Origin: JBKQVT01 sp963727245
GTDB taxonomy: Bacteria > Planctomycetota > Planctomycetia > Pirellulales > Thermoguttaceae
Length of the DNA stretch: 64,000 nucleotides
Assembly: GCA_963727245.1 (NCBI GenBank)
Contig: CAVSFO010000016.1
Coordinates: forward strand, 62,001-126,000
Direction: 5' to 3'
Both the position numbers and the translations under genes were made by a program. Positions 9,107 to 19,000 of the stretch are shown here, in pieces (positions within the stretch are counted from its first letter, which is position 1; every line of letters begins with the position of its first letter). The notes beneath the pieces are model-generated. The model worked only from the letters and a program-made list of their open reading frames with translations, made no database searches and was not told the origin of the DNA.

Positions 9107-12100
9107 ATGAATCGCAAAAAGTTGCCCGTCGGCCGAGTTCTGCTCGCGGGGCTGTCGTGCGCGACGGTCCTGTGGGCCTTCCTCGTCCCCCGCGTATCGC
9201 AGGCCGGCGACTTCAACTGGAACAACGTCGTCGTCGGTGGCCAAAGCTACAGCTTCGCAACGCCGGTCGAGACCCAAATCCAGGACACCTGTTATGCCTA
9301 CGCCACGGTGGCGGCCCTGGAATCCCAGTACATGATCACCCGCGGAGAGCCCATCTCCGCCCTCGACCCGCTGGCCATCAACCTCTCCGAACTGATGCTG
9401 ATCAATTCCGGCAGCGCCGGCGGCCTCAGCGGCGGCTACATCGACCCGGCCATGAATTATCTGGTCGGCACGGGCGTGGTCACCAATGCCACGTACACGC
9501 TCAGCGGCAGTTCGGGTCCGGTTTGCCAAGCCACTTCCTGCCAGAATGACATTTCCGGCAGCCTCGCCACGATCAAGGCGGACCTGACGACGTACGGTCC
9601 CCTGGTGATGGCGGTGACTGTCCCCAACGACTGGTACGGCTCGTATGCAAGCTCGGGCACGGGAGCGCACGCCGTCTTGATCACCGGCTATCAGGACGAC
9701 CCGTCCGCTCCCGGCGGCGGATACTTCATCGTCAAGAACTCCTGGGGCACCAGTTGGTCCAGCGGCAGCCAGGCGCCGGGCTACGGCGAAATCGCCTATG
9801 CGACCGTGCTTGACAACCCCGGTGGCCATCTCCTAAGTGCCTTTACCGGTCCGGTCTATTTCACCAGCGCTTGGGGGACCTACGCCTGGCAAGGCGGCAG
9901 CGGGAGTTGGTCCACCAGCGGCAACACCAGTTGGGCCGTCAGCACCGGCGGAAGCCCCATCGCAAGCCCCTGGGTCAACGGCGAGTATCAGGCCGTCTTC
10001 AGCACCAGCGGCGGCACGGTCACCTTGGACAATTACACCAGCGCCCACGGCCTGACGATCCAAAGCGGCGCCACCGGCTACACCTTCATCGGCGGCTCGC
10101 TGATCCTCACCAACAGCGGAATCGTCGCCAACGAGTCGCTCACGATCAACTCTCCGCTGACGGTCGGCGCCCCGCAGACGTGGACGGTGGCCGCCGGCAA
10201 GCAGCTTACCGTCGGCGGGTCGGTCGATCTCAACGTCAGCCCGCTGGTGGTGGCCGGCAGCGGCAACACCGTCATCAACGGCGTCATCGGCGACGTCCTG
10301 AATGATCCGGTCCTGGGCAGCGTCTGGACGGGCCAGGTCGGCACTTTGACCATGGCCGGGTCCGGCACGCTCATTCTCGGCGCCGCCAACACGTACAGCG
10401 GCAAGACGTTGATTTCCAGCGGCACGTTGCAATTGGCCCATCCCCTGGCCCTGCAAAACACCACGCTCGACACCAGCGGCAGCGGTTGCCTCAGCTTCGG
10501 CGGCGAGACGGCGGCCACCCTCGGCGGCTTGCTGGGGCCGGGCAGCCTGAGCTTGACCAACACCGCCAATGCCGCCGTCACGTTGACCGTGGGGGCCAAC
10601 AACGCCAGCACGGCCTATTCCGGCGGCCTGAGCGGCGCCGGCGCCAGCCTGGTCAAGACCGGCAGCGGCACGCTCGTCCTTTCCGGCAACAACACCTACA
10701 GCGGCGGCACCACCGTCGACGGCGGAGACCTGAGCTTCGCGGCCGCCTCTGCGCTGCCGGCCGCCGGCGCCATCACGGTCGGCAGCGGCGGCTATGTCGG
10801 GGTGGCTTTCAGCGTCACGGCGGCCAACTTCTTGGCGCAGATCAACGAGACCGGCACGGTGGGCGTGCTCGGCTTCGAGGCCACGCCGTCGGGGGCCATC
10901 GATCTGACGGACTTCAACGACAGCGTCCGCCTGGGGACGCGGACGTCGGCAACGCTCGGCAGCAGCAACACGATCACGCCGCCCGGCAGCACCTATCGCC
11001 TCGGTGGTGGCGGCGGCACCCTGACGGTCGACTGCGTCTCTGACGGATTCCAGCAGCGGCAGCCGCAACGTGGAGATCGGCGGCAGCGGCGGGCTGCCCG
11101 GCGGCACCGTCGTTCTGGGCGGCGCCAACACCTTCACCGGGAGCCTGACCGTCCCCAGCGCCACGCTCAGCGTGGCCACGATCAACGCTGCCGGCACCGC
11201 CGGCCCGCTGGGGGCCGGCTCCGGCGCCATCGTGCTGGGCGATTCCAGCGGCGACACGGGCACGCTGGCCTACACCGGTGCGACCACAACCACCAGCCGG
11301 CCGTTCTCGCTCGCCGCCGGCGGCAGCGGCGATTTCAACGTCTCCAGCAACGGCGCCCTGTCCATCGCCAGTTCGATCACGGGCGGCGGAAGCCTCGCAA
11401 AGACCAATGCCGGTCTGCTCGTCTTGTCCAGCCCGGCCAATGGCTACCTGGGCTCGACGAACTTCAACGGCGGCGAAATCGGCGTTTCCACCCTGGGCAG
11501 CCTGGGCGCCAATCCGGTGCTGAACTTCAACGGCGGCGGCATCCGGTTCGAGGCCGTCTTCGATCCCTCGCTGGCCCCCATGACCTTCAACGGCCCCGCC
11601 ATCCTCGACACCGGGGCGCTCGGCGGCTCGCAGGGCATCACGCTGAGCGATCCGGTGGGCAACGGCGGCGCCGGCAGCCTGGTCAAGACCGGCGCCGGAC
11701 TGTTGACGCTGGCCGCCAGCAACACCTACAGCGGCGGCACGACCGTCAGCGGCGGCACGCTGGCCATCGACGGCGACTGGGCCTTGGGAGCAGCCGGCGG
11801 CGGCATCGTCATCAACGGCGGCACGCTCCGCCTGGCCGCCTCCGGAATCAACACCGCCCGGGGCGTCGGCTTGACCTCGTCCGGCGGAACCATCGACACC
11901 GATGGCTTCAACTCCACGTTCAGCGGCACCATCTTCAACACCGGCGGAGGCGTTTACCTCACCGGCTTGACCAAGACCGGGGCCGGCATGTTGACTCTCT
12001 CGGGAAACAACACCTTCGACAGCGGCGCCAACGTCCTGGCCGGCACCTTGAGCCTCATGTCCACCGCCGCCGTGGGCACCAACCCCCTTCCTCCTCCCCC

Positions 12101-13034
12101 GGTGAATGTCTCCAGCGGCGCCACCTTGCAAGTTCAGGATGGAATCAATCCGAAGATCACCTTGACCCTCAACGGCGCCGGCGTGTCGGGCGGCGGGGCA
12201 CTGCTGAACTACGCCGGCAACAGCACGCTGGCCGGGCGCGTCATCCTGGGCAGCAGCGCCACGATCGAGTCCAACAGCGGAACGCTCACCCTCGCCTCGC
12301 CCGTGCCCATCAATGCACCCACATGTGATCTAACCGCCGAGGGCGCAGGCAATATCATCATCCAAACCCCGCTGCAGAACCTGGCGGGACTCATCAAGGA
12401 CGGCGCGGGCATGCTCACCTTGACCGCCAGCCAGTCGTACACCGGCCCCACCAGCGTCAACGACGGCACCCTGGTGGCCGCCAACGGCGCCAGCGGTTCC
12501 GCCACCGGCGCCGGCACCGTCACCCTTGACGGCGGAACGCTGGCCAGTGCCGCCGGCGGCGGCTCGATTCGAGGCGGCGTAGTCATCGGTCCCGAGGCGT
12601 CCGTCATTGCCCCCGGCGGCATCGGCGGCGTCGGTCCGCTGAGCATCGGCAGCCTGGTCACCGTCTCGAACCTGACGACGCTCGACTTCGATTTGACCAC
12701 CCCGGGCGGCAGCGGCGACCTGTTGACGATCATCGGCGGCCTCACGCTCGCTCCCGAAACGGCCATCAGCTTCGCCGCCGACCCGACGGCCATTGGCGAC
12801 TACCGCCTGATCGGCGGCAGTTTCGGCAACCCCACGTTGAGCTATTTCAATCTGCCCTCGGCGCCAGGCGGCGAGACGTATTGGCTTTCCACGTCGGTCG
12901 ACCCGGGATATATCGACCTCGTGGTGGCCGGAACCCCCGAGCCGGGCGCGGCCCCCGAGCCGGGAAGCATGGCGCTGCTGGCCGCCGCCTTGGGGGCGTT
13001 GGGGCTCTGGTCACTGCGGCGTCGCTTGCGGTAG
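9107..13034 (+). CDS. Papain-type protease fused to beta-strand repeats and PEP-CTERM tail
   Basis: About 1,308 residues across one frameshift near 11040. A signal peptide (residues 1-35) precedes a C1-family peptidase domain. The catalytic set is visible: Cys62 in QDTCYAYATVAALE, His188 in GAHAVLITGY and Asn211 in IVKNSWGTSW. From about residue 230 on come Gly/Ser/Thr-rich repeats of the autotransporter-associated beta-strand type, at least six with the pattern LVKTGSGTLVLSGNNTYSGG. The C terminus is a PEP-CTERM signal (PEPGSMALLAAALGALG then WSLRRRLR). The shift is resolved by skipping one base at about 11039, joining LTVDC to TDSSSGSRNVEIGG. Start ATG 9107 has AGAGG upstream. Likely an exported, surface-held peptidase. 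Confidence 0.8.
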
Positions 13035-13040
13035 GATGTT

Positions 13041-13122
13041 CCCAGGGGACTGTCCCGATTTTCGCGGCGCGGACGGCGCTGCTTAACAAACGGGCGTTTT
13101 CGCCGCGAAAATGGGACTGTCC
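13041..13122. repeat. Palindromic repeat, family 1
   Basis: AGGGGACTGTCCCGATTTTC at the left, GAAAATGGGACTGTCCCCTT at the right, with a longer inner segment containing TTTTCGCCGCGAAAAT. It lies between the papain-fusion gene and the site-2 protease gene. Confidence 0.75.
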
Positions 13123-13195
13123 CCTTTGCGCTGGGCGCCGGCCGGCCACGACCGGCTATCCCGGAACCCCGAACCTTTTGGGTGGGAACGTAGCG

Positions 13196-13945
13196 ATGCT
13201 GTTAGCCGAACCCCCGCGGACTCACGGCGATCTCAATTTCGCGTTATTGGGCTTCCCGGTCCGCATCCACCCGCTGTTCTGGTTGGTGGCCCTGCTCCTG
13301 GGCCCCAAGAGCGGCGATCTTAAAGAAAACGCCGCTTGGGTGGCGGCCATGCTGATTTCCATCATCATCCACGAGTTAGGACACGCCCTGGTCATGCGGG
13401 CCTACGGGCTGCAGCCGTCCATCACGCTCCACATTATGGGAGGTCTGACCTCTGCCAACCGCGGCCAAGCCTTCGCCCCCCGCCTCCGACCGCTCGATCA
13501 AGTGGCCATCTCGCTGGCCGGGCCGGTGGCGGGCTTCCTCCTGGCCGCCGCCATCTGCGGCGCCATCGTGCTGAGCGGGCATCATGTCCCGTTCCGGGTC
13601 GGGCTGTGGTTCGCCGAGTTGGTGCCGACAGAACCCATCGGCACGCCGCTGCTGACCTATTTCATCGCCCTTGTCCTTTTAATCAGCGTGCTTTGGGGCC
13701 TCTTCAACCTGCTGCCCATCTATCCGCTGGACGGCGGGCAGATCGCCCGCGAGCTGTTCATGATGGCCGGAAGCCCCCAGGGGCTGCGGCAGTCGCTGAC
13801 GCTTTCGCTGCTGGTGGCGGCGGTGCTGGCCGGCGTCAGCGTGGTCCATTGGCACGACTACTTTCTTGCGCTCTTCTTCGGCTACCTGGCCTTTCAAAGC
13901 TACGTCATGCTGCAAGCCTATAGCGGCCGCGCCGGACCGTGGTGA
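13196..13945 (+). CDS. Site-2 protease-type metallopeptidase (M50)
   Basis: About 249 residues, mostly hydrophobic with five to six membrane segments. The zinc site is visible as HELGH (His59, Glu60, His63), and the second metal-ligand motif is PLDGGQ with Asp179, the order and spacing typical of M50/S2P enzymes that cut membrane-embedded substrates. No PDZ or CBS domain is present, so it is the minimal form. The ATG at 13196 is preceded by a GTGGGAACG stretch. No anti-sigma factor or obvious substrate gene lies nearby, so the target is unknown. Confidence 0.85.
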   Translation: MLLAEPPRTHGDLNFALLGFPVRIHPLFWLVALLLGPKSGDLKENAAWVAAMLISIIIHELGHALVMRAYGLQPSITLHIMGGLTSANRGQAFAPRLRPLDQVAISLAGPVAGFLLAAAICGAIVLSGHHVPFRVGLWFAELVPTEPIGTPLLTYFIALVLLISVLWGLFNLLPIYPLDGGQIARELFMMAGSPQGLRQSLTLSLLVAAVLAGVSVVHWHDYFLALFFGYLAFQSYVMLQAYSGRAGPW

Positions 13946-13965
13946 GCGGCCGCGCTGAGATCGAC

Positions 13966-13993
13966 TTGCAAGATTCTGAAAAGACGCTACAAC
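13966..13993 (+). promoter_or_regulatory. Promoter candidate for the small basic protein
   Basis: TTGCAA at 13966-13971 and TACAAC at 13988-13993, spaced 16 bases, about 83 bases before the small gene. A moderate match only. Confidence 0.35.
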
Positions 13994-14076
13994 TAGAGCG
14001 TGTGCTGAACGCAGCTCGCGCGAGCGACTCGAACGGCATGGACTGGACCTGAACCCTTATGGATGGAGGAATTGCG

Positions 14077-14223
14077 GTGGCCAAGAAAAAGGCAGCGAAG
14101 AAGAAAGTAGCCAAGACAGCAGCGACCAAGGTCGCCAAGAAAGTCGCCAAGAAGTCGGCCCCGAAGAAGCCGGCCATGAAGAAGGCGGCAAAGAAGATGG
14201 ATTGCGGCTGCTGCTGCGATTGA
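14077..14223 (+). CDS. 48-residue Lys/Ala-rich basic protein with C-terminal Cys cluster
   Basis: A 48-codon gene starting at GTG 14077 with GGAGGA at 14065-14070 as ribosome site. Residues 1-41 are almost only Lys, Ala and Val in AKK-type repeats, like the tails of histone H1 and bacterial H1-like proteins, so nucleic-acid binding is likely. The C terminus is DCGCCCD, with four cysteines in five positions, which suggests metal or thiol chemistry and is unusual for an H1-like peptide. An in-frame ATG at 14059 would add six residues but would place the ribosome site inside the gene. It stands alone between the M50 gene and mrp. Confidence 0.72.
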   Translation: MAKKKAAKKKVAKTAATKVAKKVAKKSAPKKPAMKKAAKKMDCGCCCD

Positions 14224-14341
14224 TCTCCAGCCGCCGCCGGGCGGCCCAAAGGGGTACAATCCCCTCGACAGCGACGAGAAAGGGCCGGTGGACCACACGC
14301 TCCACTGGCCCCAGCTTTTCTATCCGCCCCCGCTTCGCACC

Positions 14342-15421
14342 CTATCCGAGCACCGGCAGCGTCGGCAGCCGCGGGCTTTGGCGGCGTTGCGCAGCCAAGT
14401 TGCTGACCAGGCCGTGGCAGATGGCGTCGAGATAAGCCTTGGCCGGCGGGTAATCGAACGCCGCGGCCAACCGTCCCTGGTCGGCGAGGATGCGCAGTTC
14501 CTTCAGCAAGGGCACTTCGCCGAGGAAAGGGACTTGCAGTTGGGCGGCCCGCCGCTTGGCCCCGCCGGCGCCGAAGATGTCTTCCTGCGCGCCGCAATGA
14601 GGGCAGACGAAGAAGCTCATGTTCTCCACCATGCCGCAAAGCGGAAGATTGACCTTGCGGAACATGGCGATGGCCTTGGTGGCGTCCAGCAGGGCCACGT
14701 CCTGCGGCGTGCAGACGACCACGGCCCCGGCGCCCGGCAACAATTGGGCCAGCGACAACGCCACGTCGCCGGTGCCCGGCGGCATGTCGATAATCAAGTA
14801 ATCCAGCTCGCCCCAGGCGGTATCGCGGAGAAACTGGGTCAGGGCGCCGTGCAGCATGGGGCCGCGCCAGATCACCGCCTCGCCGGCCGGCACCAACAGG
14901 CCGATCGACATCAGCTTCATGCCCGCCGCCTCGACCGGCTCGATGCGGTCGCCGGCCACCTGCGGCCGCTGGGTGGCGCCGAGCAAATGCGGAATGCTCG
15001 GGCCATAGACGTTGGCGTCCAGGAGTCCGACCCGGCAGCCCGCCCGGGAAAGACCGGCGGCCAGAAAGACGGCGATGGAACTCTTGCCCACGCCCCCTTT
15101 GCCGGCGCCGACGGCGATGACGCTCTTGGCCGCCAAGCCGACCTGGCCGATTTTTTCCGCCCCACGGTGATGTTCCGCCACCGTGACCGTCACGGCGGCG
15201 CCGGGAAACTGGCCTTTCAGTTGGTTCTCCAATTCAGCGCGGATTTCCTCCCACAGCAGCGCCGACCAGGTGGTCAATCCCAGCGTGACCGACACGTCGG
15301 CGCCGTTGAGCTGCACTTCATGGACCTGGTTCAGTTGGATGACGCTGCGGCCCGTTTCCGGGTCTTGGAACCGCGCCAGGGCGGCCCGGACCGCAGCTTC
15401 CGATATCGTCGTCTCGGTCAT
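14342..15421 (-). CDS. mrp: Mrp/NBP35-type Fe-S cluster carrier ATPase
   Basis: About 359 residues in the usual order: an N-terminal DUF59/MIP18 domain (residues 1-90), then a P-loop ATPase domain with the deviant Walker A GKGGVGKS at about residue 108 and LLDANVYGPSIPHLLG. The CPHC motif near residue 273 matches the cluster-binding CxxC of this family. Mrp proteins hold and pass 4Fe-4S clusters to client enzymes. It is monocistronic here, facing away from the Fe-S rich nuo operon by a few kilobases. Start ATG at 15421. Confidence 0.93.
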   Translation of the reverse strand: MTETTISEAAVRAALARFQDPETGRSVIQLNQVHEVQLNGADVSVTLGLTTWSALLWEEIRAELENQLKGQFPGAAVTVTVAEHHRGAEKIGQVGLAAKSVIAVGAGKGGVGKSSIAVFLAAGLSRAGCRVGLLDANVYGPSIPHLLGATQRPQVAGDRIEPVEAAGMKLMSIGLLVPAGEAVIWRGPMLHGALTQFLRDTAWGELDYLIIDMPPGTGDVALSLAQLLPGAGAVVVCTPQDVALLDATKAIAMFRKVNLPLCGMVENMSFFVCPHCGAQEDIFGAGGAKRRAAQLQVPFLGEVPLLKELRILADQGRLAAAFDYPPAKAYLDAICHGLVSNLAAQRRQSPRLPTLPVLG

Positions 15422-15449
15422 GGATCATCTCCGAAAGGGGGCAGACAAG

Positions 15450-15550
15450 TAGGGTGGGTCGAGGCGCAGCGAGCCCCACCAATAGGTCTTCGCAGGTTGT
15501 GGTGGGGCTCGCCGACCATGCTTCGCACGGTGCCCGTCGACCCACCCTAC
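15450..15550. repeat. Palindromic repeat, family 3
   Basis: Arms TAGGGTGGGTCGA and CGACCCACCCTA, with inner arms GCGAGCCCCACCA and TGGTGGGGCTCGC. The same unit recurs at 33503-33615 and 56993-57074. Confidence 0.8.
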
Positions 15551-15582
15551 GCTTCACGCTCCGCACCAGTCACTACGCAAGT

Positions 15583-16052
15583 TCAGGATTCGTCGCCCCA
15601 GGGCAAGCCGGCCAGAATGCGGTCCGTCAGGCTTTGCGGCGGCAAGGGCACGCTGGCCAGGTGGCGGCAGGCCATTTCGGCCAGGATCCCCAGTTGTCGC
15701 GGTGAACAGGAAAAATGGACGGCCCCCGCCTCGCGGACCAACCATTGCCAGCCGGCCAACGGCCGGGCGGCCACCACCGCGACCTCGGCCAGGGGGAAAT
15801 CACGCCCCCGCCGCACCATCCGCCGCAGCAAGCCCTCGGCATTGGCCAGCGTCAATTCCACGATGACGAAACTTGCCGGGCTGGCGGCCAACGCCTCCCA
15901 ACATTCGGCCAGGCTGCGGGTCTCCCAGACGCGCACTCCCGCCGCGGCCAACTCGTGCTGCAAGCGCCCGCCCAGCGGCCGCCGCGCTCGCAGACCAGCA
16001 GCCGGCCGGCCGCGGCGCCTTCCGATGCCCCAGTGCCGGGAATCTCTCTCAT
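15583..16052 (-). CDS. Degenerate receiver-like protein, frameshifted
   Basis: About 156 residues once a one-base loss near 15985 is bridged. The first part reads MREIPGTGASEGAAAGRLLV, the second LQHELAAAGVRVWETRSLAE, then FVIVELTL and VAVVAARPLA. The layout is like a response-regulator receiver (alternating hydrophobic strands and helices), but the acidic phosphorylation pocket is not visible: the strand that should end in Asp ends in Glu-Leu (VIVEL). Its ATG overlaps the stop of the upstream PAS/AAA gene as ATGA, so the two are translationally coupled and probably work together. Function unknown. Confidence 0.55.
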
Positions 16053-17434
16053 GGCGGACCGCCCTGTTCCAGCCCGAGTTGCACCATGCGGCGGTACAAG
16101 CGCGGCCGGGTCAGTCCCAGCAGCCGCGCCGCCTTGGCCTTGTTGCCCTTGGCCCGGCCCAGCGCCCGGCGGATCAACTCCCGCTCGATGCGGCCGAGGA
16201 ATTCGTCCAGCACGATGGCCTCTTCCTTGCGTCGCGGCCGGCTGGCCGCCTCGGCGACCCAGCGGAGCCGCTCGGGCAGATGCTCGGGCAGGATCTCCGG
16301 TCCATCCGCCCGCCGCTGACTTTCTGCCACCATCTGCGCCAGTTCGTCGATGTTGCCCGGCCAAGAGTACGCGTCCAGGCGATCCAGGGCCTCGGGCGAG
16401 AAGCCGGCAAGCTGCTTGCCGCCGCGGGCGTTGGCCTCCTCGAGGAACACCTGGGCCAACAGCGGCAGGTCTTCGCGGCGCTGCGCCAGCGGCGGCAGCT
16501 CGATGGTGATCGTGCTGAGCAGGCCGGCCAGTTCCTCGCCATATCGGCCCCGCCGCGCCAGATCGCCCAGCGGCTGCTCGGCCGTGGCGATCAGCCGCAA
16601 CTGCGGCGGCCGCGCCGACAGCATGGCCGCCAGGTCCTTCTGAATCTCGACTGCCACCTGGTCGGCTTGCATCAACAGCAGCGTACTGGGAGCCGGTTGC
16701 TGGCCGGGGCGACCGATCGCCGCCACCGCGCCGACGGTGGCGCGAATCAGCCCCGGCCCCAGCAGCGCACAGCCCAGCGGCACCATGGTGCCGGCGGTCT
16801 CGGGCGTGGTCCCGTAATGGATGGCGGTGGCCATCTGCTGCCGCCCGCTGCCCGGGGGTCCCACCAACAGCACGCTGGCCCGGCTGCCGGCGGCCAATTC
16901 GACCTGGGCCCGGGCGCGGCGCATCGCCGGGCTGTCGCCCACCAGCCGATCGATGCCGTAGAGCGAAACCGTCTCGCGGCGAAAGCGTTGCAGCAACTCG
17001 TGCAGCCGGGCCGATCCCGGCTCGACATCCGCCGGCGGCGCGGGCGGCTCCGGCAGGTCATCGGCGTCCAGGATCGCCGCCACCCCGATCACTTCGCCGG
17101 CCGCGGCGCCCAGGGGAATGAATCGGACGCCGCGGTATGCGGTCCGGCCCGCTTCATCGACCCGGCACACGGCGGCCGCCGCTTCCTGCCCGCCGAAGAC
17201 CCCCGGCGGCGGACACAGCGAGGCCGCCAGGGCGTCCGCGCCGGTTGCCTCGGGCTCGGAGTGGTACGTGCAGCGGCGGCCGAGCAGCTCGTCGCTCTCC
17301 AGGCCAAGCCATTGCTGGCACGCCTTGTTGTAGAAGACGATCACTCCGTCATCGTCCAGCACATAAACCGGCCGGCCACTCCGGTCCAGCATGTGTCCCA
17401 ATTCCGTAGTATGGATCCGCTGCCGCTTTGCCAT
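16049..17434 (-). CDS. PAS + degenerate sigma54-type AAA + Fis HTH regulator
   Basis: About 461 residues. Residues 10-60 look like a PAS fold (VYVLDDDGVIVFYNKACQQW). Residues 160-390 follow the NtrC-type AAA domain, and the C terminus is a Fis-type helix-turn-helix (NKAKAARLLGLTRPRLYRRM). The AAA core is degenerate: Walker A is GPPGSGRQ with Arg instead of Lys, the Walker B region LLLMQAD lacks the acidic pair, the GAFTGA loop that contacts sigma54 is missing, and WPGNIREL reads WPGNIDEL. It is therefore probably a DNA-binding regulator that no longer activates sigma54 polymerase by ATP hydrolysis. It is coupled to a receiver-like gene downstream. Confidence 0.75.
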   Translation of the reverse strand: MAKRQRIHTTELGHMLDRSGRPVYVLDDDGVIVFYNKACQQWLGLESDELLGRRCTYHSEPEATGADALAASLCPPPGVFGGQEAAAAVCRVDEAGRTAYRGVRFIPLGAAAGEVIGVAAILDADDLPEPPAPPADVEPGSARLHELLQRFRRETVSLYGIDRLVGDSPAMRRARAQVELAAGSRASVLLVGPPGSGRQQMATAIHYGTTPETAGTMVPLGCALLGPGLIRATVGAVAAIGRPGQQPAPSTLLLMQADQVAVEIQKDLAAMLSARPPQLRLIATAEQPLGDLARRGRYGEELAGLLSTITIELPPLAQRREDLPLLAQVFLEEANARGGKQLAGFSPEALDRLDAYSWPGNIDELAQMVAESQRRADGPEILPEHLPERLRWVAEAASRPRRKEEAIVLDEFLGRIERELIRRALGRAKGNKAKAARLLGLTRPRLYRRMVQLGLEQGGPP

Positions 17435-19000
17435 ATTGGCATCCTAACACGGCCGGGTTGAGAGAAAAAGGGATCGGGGCCTTTGTGATCGGGGCCTTGG
17501 AGGCGGGCCGACTGTACGCTTGCGGTTTCGCAGGACTGGCCGTCTGCGATGCCCGCATCAGCGGCCCAGGGAAAACCCCCAAGGCCAACACCACCGCCGC
17601 ACAGGCGACCGTGGCCAGCCAAGGTCCGGGCCCGCCGCGGGCCTTGGGGGTGGCCAGGGGGCGCGAAAGTACATCACGGCGACGATCCTCAGGTAGTACA
17701 CCGCCGCCACCACCGCGTTGAGCACGGCGAGGACCGTGACCGCCACGAACCACGGCCGCCCGCCGCCGGCGGTCGATGGGACGCCCAGTGCGGCGGCGAA
17801 GATCAGCAGTTTTCCCCACAGCCCGGCCAGCGGCGGCAGGCCGGCAAGGCTGAACATGAACAGCGCGATGGTCGCGGCCGTCGCCGGCCGGGTCCGCCCC
17901 AGGCCGGCCAATTCTTCGACGGACTCGACCTGCTGGGTGTCGCCGCCAAGATAGATCAGGGCCGCAAAGGTCCCCAACGTCGCCGCCGCATAGACGGCGA
18001 AGTAAAAGAGCATGGCGGCAATGCCGTCCCAACGGACCGGGGCCGAGGCCGTGGCCAGCCCGACCGCCAGGCCGATGAGCAAGTAACCGGCGTTGGCGAT
18101 CGAGGAATAGGCCAGCAATCGCCGCAGATTGTCCTGCCAGAGCGCCAGCACGTTGCCGACGGTCATGGTGAGGGCCGCCAGCGCCAGGGCGACCGGCCAG
18201 GCGCAGGCCTGCTGGCCGGGCATCGCCACCAGCAGCAACCGCACCAGCGCCAGCAGCCCGGCCGCCTTGGGCAGGACCGACAGCAGGGCGGCATTGCCGT
18301 GGATCGTGCCCTGGTAAACGTCGGGGGCATAGAAATGGAAAGGCACGGCGGAGACGCGGAAGCACAAGCCGGCGAAGATCAGCACCAGGGCCACTTTCAA
18401 GAGCGGCCCGAAGCCCGCGCCAATCGCCCCGGGGCCGTCCATCGCCTGCCGGATGGCGGACAGTTGCGTGGAGCCGGTCGCCCCGTAAAGGAAGCTCAGT
18501 CCGTAGAGGAACATGGCGGAGGCCAGCACGCTGAGGAAGAAGTATTTGGCCGCCGCTTCCCGGCAGGCGGCGTCGCGGCGTCCCAGGTAGAGCAGGATAT
18601 TGGTGGGAATGGAGATCAATTCCAGGCTCACGAACAGCAGCACCAGGTCGCCCGCCGCGGCGGTGAGCATCAGGCCGGTAATGGCCAGCAGGAGCGTGCC
18701 GAGGTACTCGGAGGTGCCGCCGGTAGCCAGCGGCCGCCAGCTTGCCGCCAGCAGCACGCCGGCGGCGGCCAGGGCCAGCCAGCGGCCGTACCAGGCCAGC
18801 GGATCGGTCATGATCGGGCCGCCGGCGAGCATTGCGCCTCCCAGATGCCACAAGGCGGCGGCCGCCAGCAGCAAGCCGCCGCCGGCAACCCAGCGCCACA
18901 GCCTCGGCGCCGAGAAGATCGCCCCGGCCAGGTAGATCGACACGGCCGTCACCAGCAGCACGATCTCGGCGCTGAGCAGCCAAACGGTGTCAGTGTGCAT
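17349..19000 (-). CDS. nuoN: NADH-quinone oxidoreductase subunit N, frameshifted near the 3' end
   Basis: Antiporter-like membrane subunit of complex I. It shows family segments such as LLFVSLELISIPTNILLYL, FHFYAPDVYQGT and LLAYSSIANAGYLLIGL. Its ATG at 19000 overlaps the 3' end of nuoM. Near 17660 a C run has one extra base; skipping it restores APLATPKARGGPGPW and the last hydrophobic helix LATVACAAVVLALGVFPG. The restored frame then stays open to 17349, overlapping the next gene by 86 bases, so the true stop may be hidden by a second error and the 3' end is uncertain. Last gene of the nuo operon. Confidence 0.85.

Noticed and set aside
14288..17461. Open plus-strand frame of over 1,000 codons
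   Set aside because: It is antisense to mrp and the PAS/AAA gene, has Arg/Gln/Gly-rich composition typical of a shadow in high-GC DNA, and no family features.
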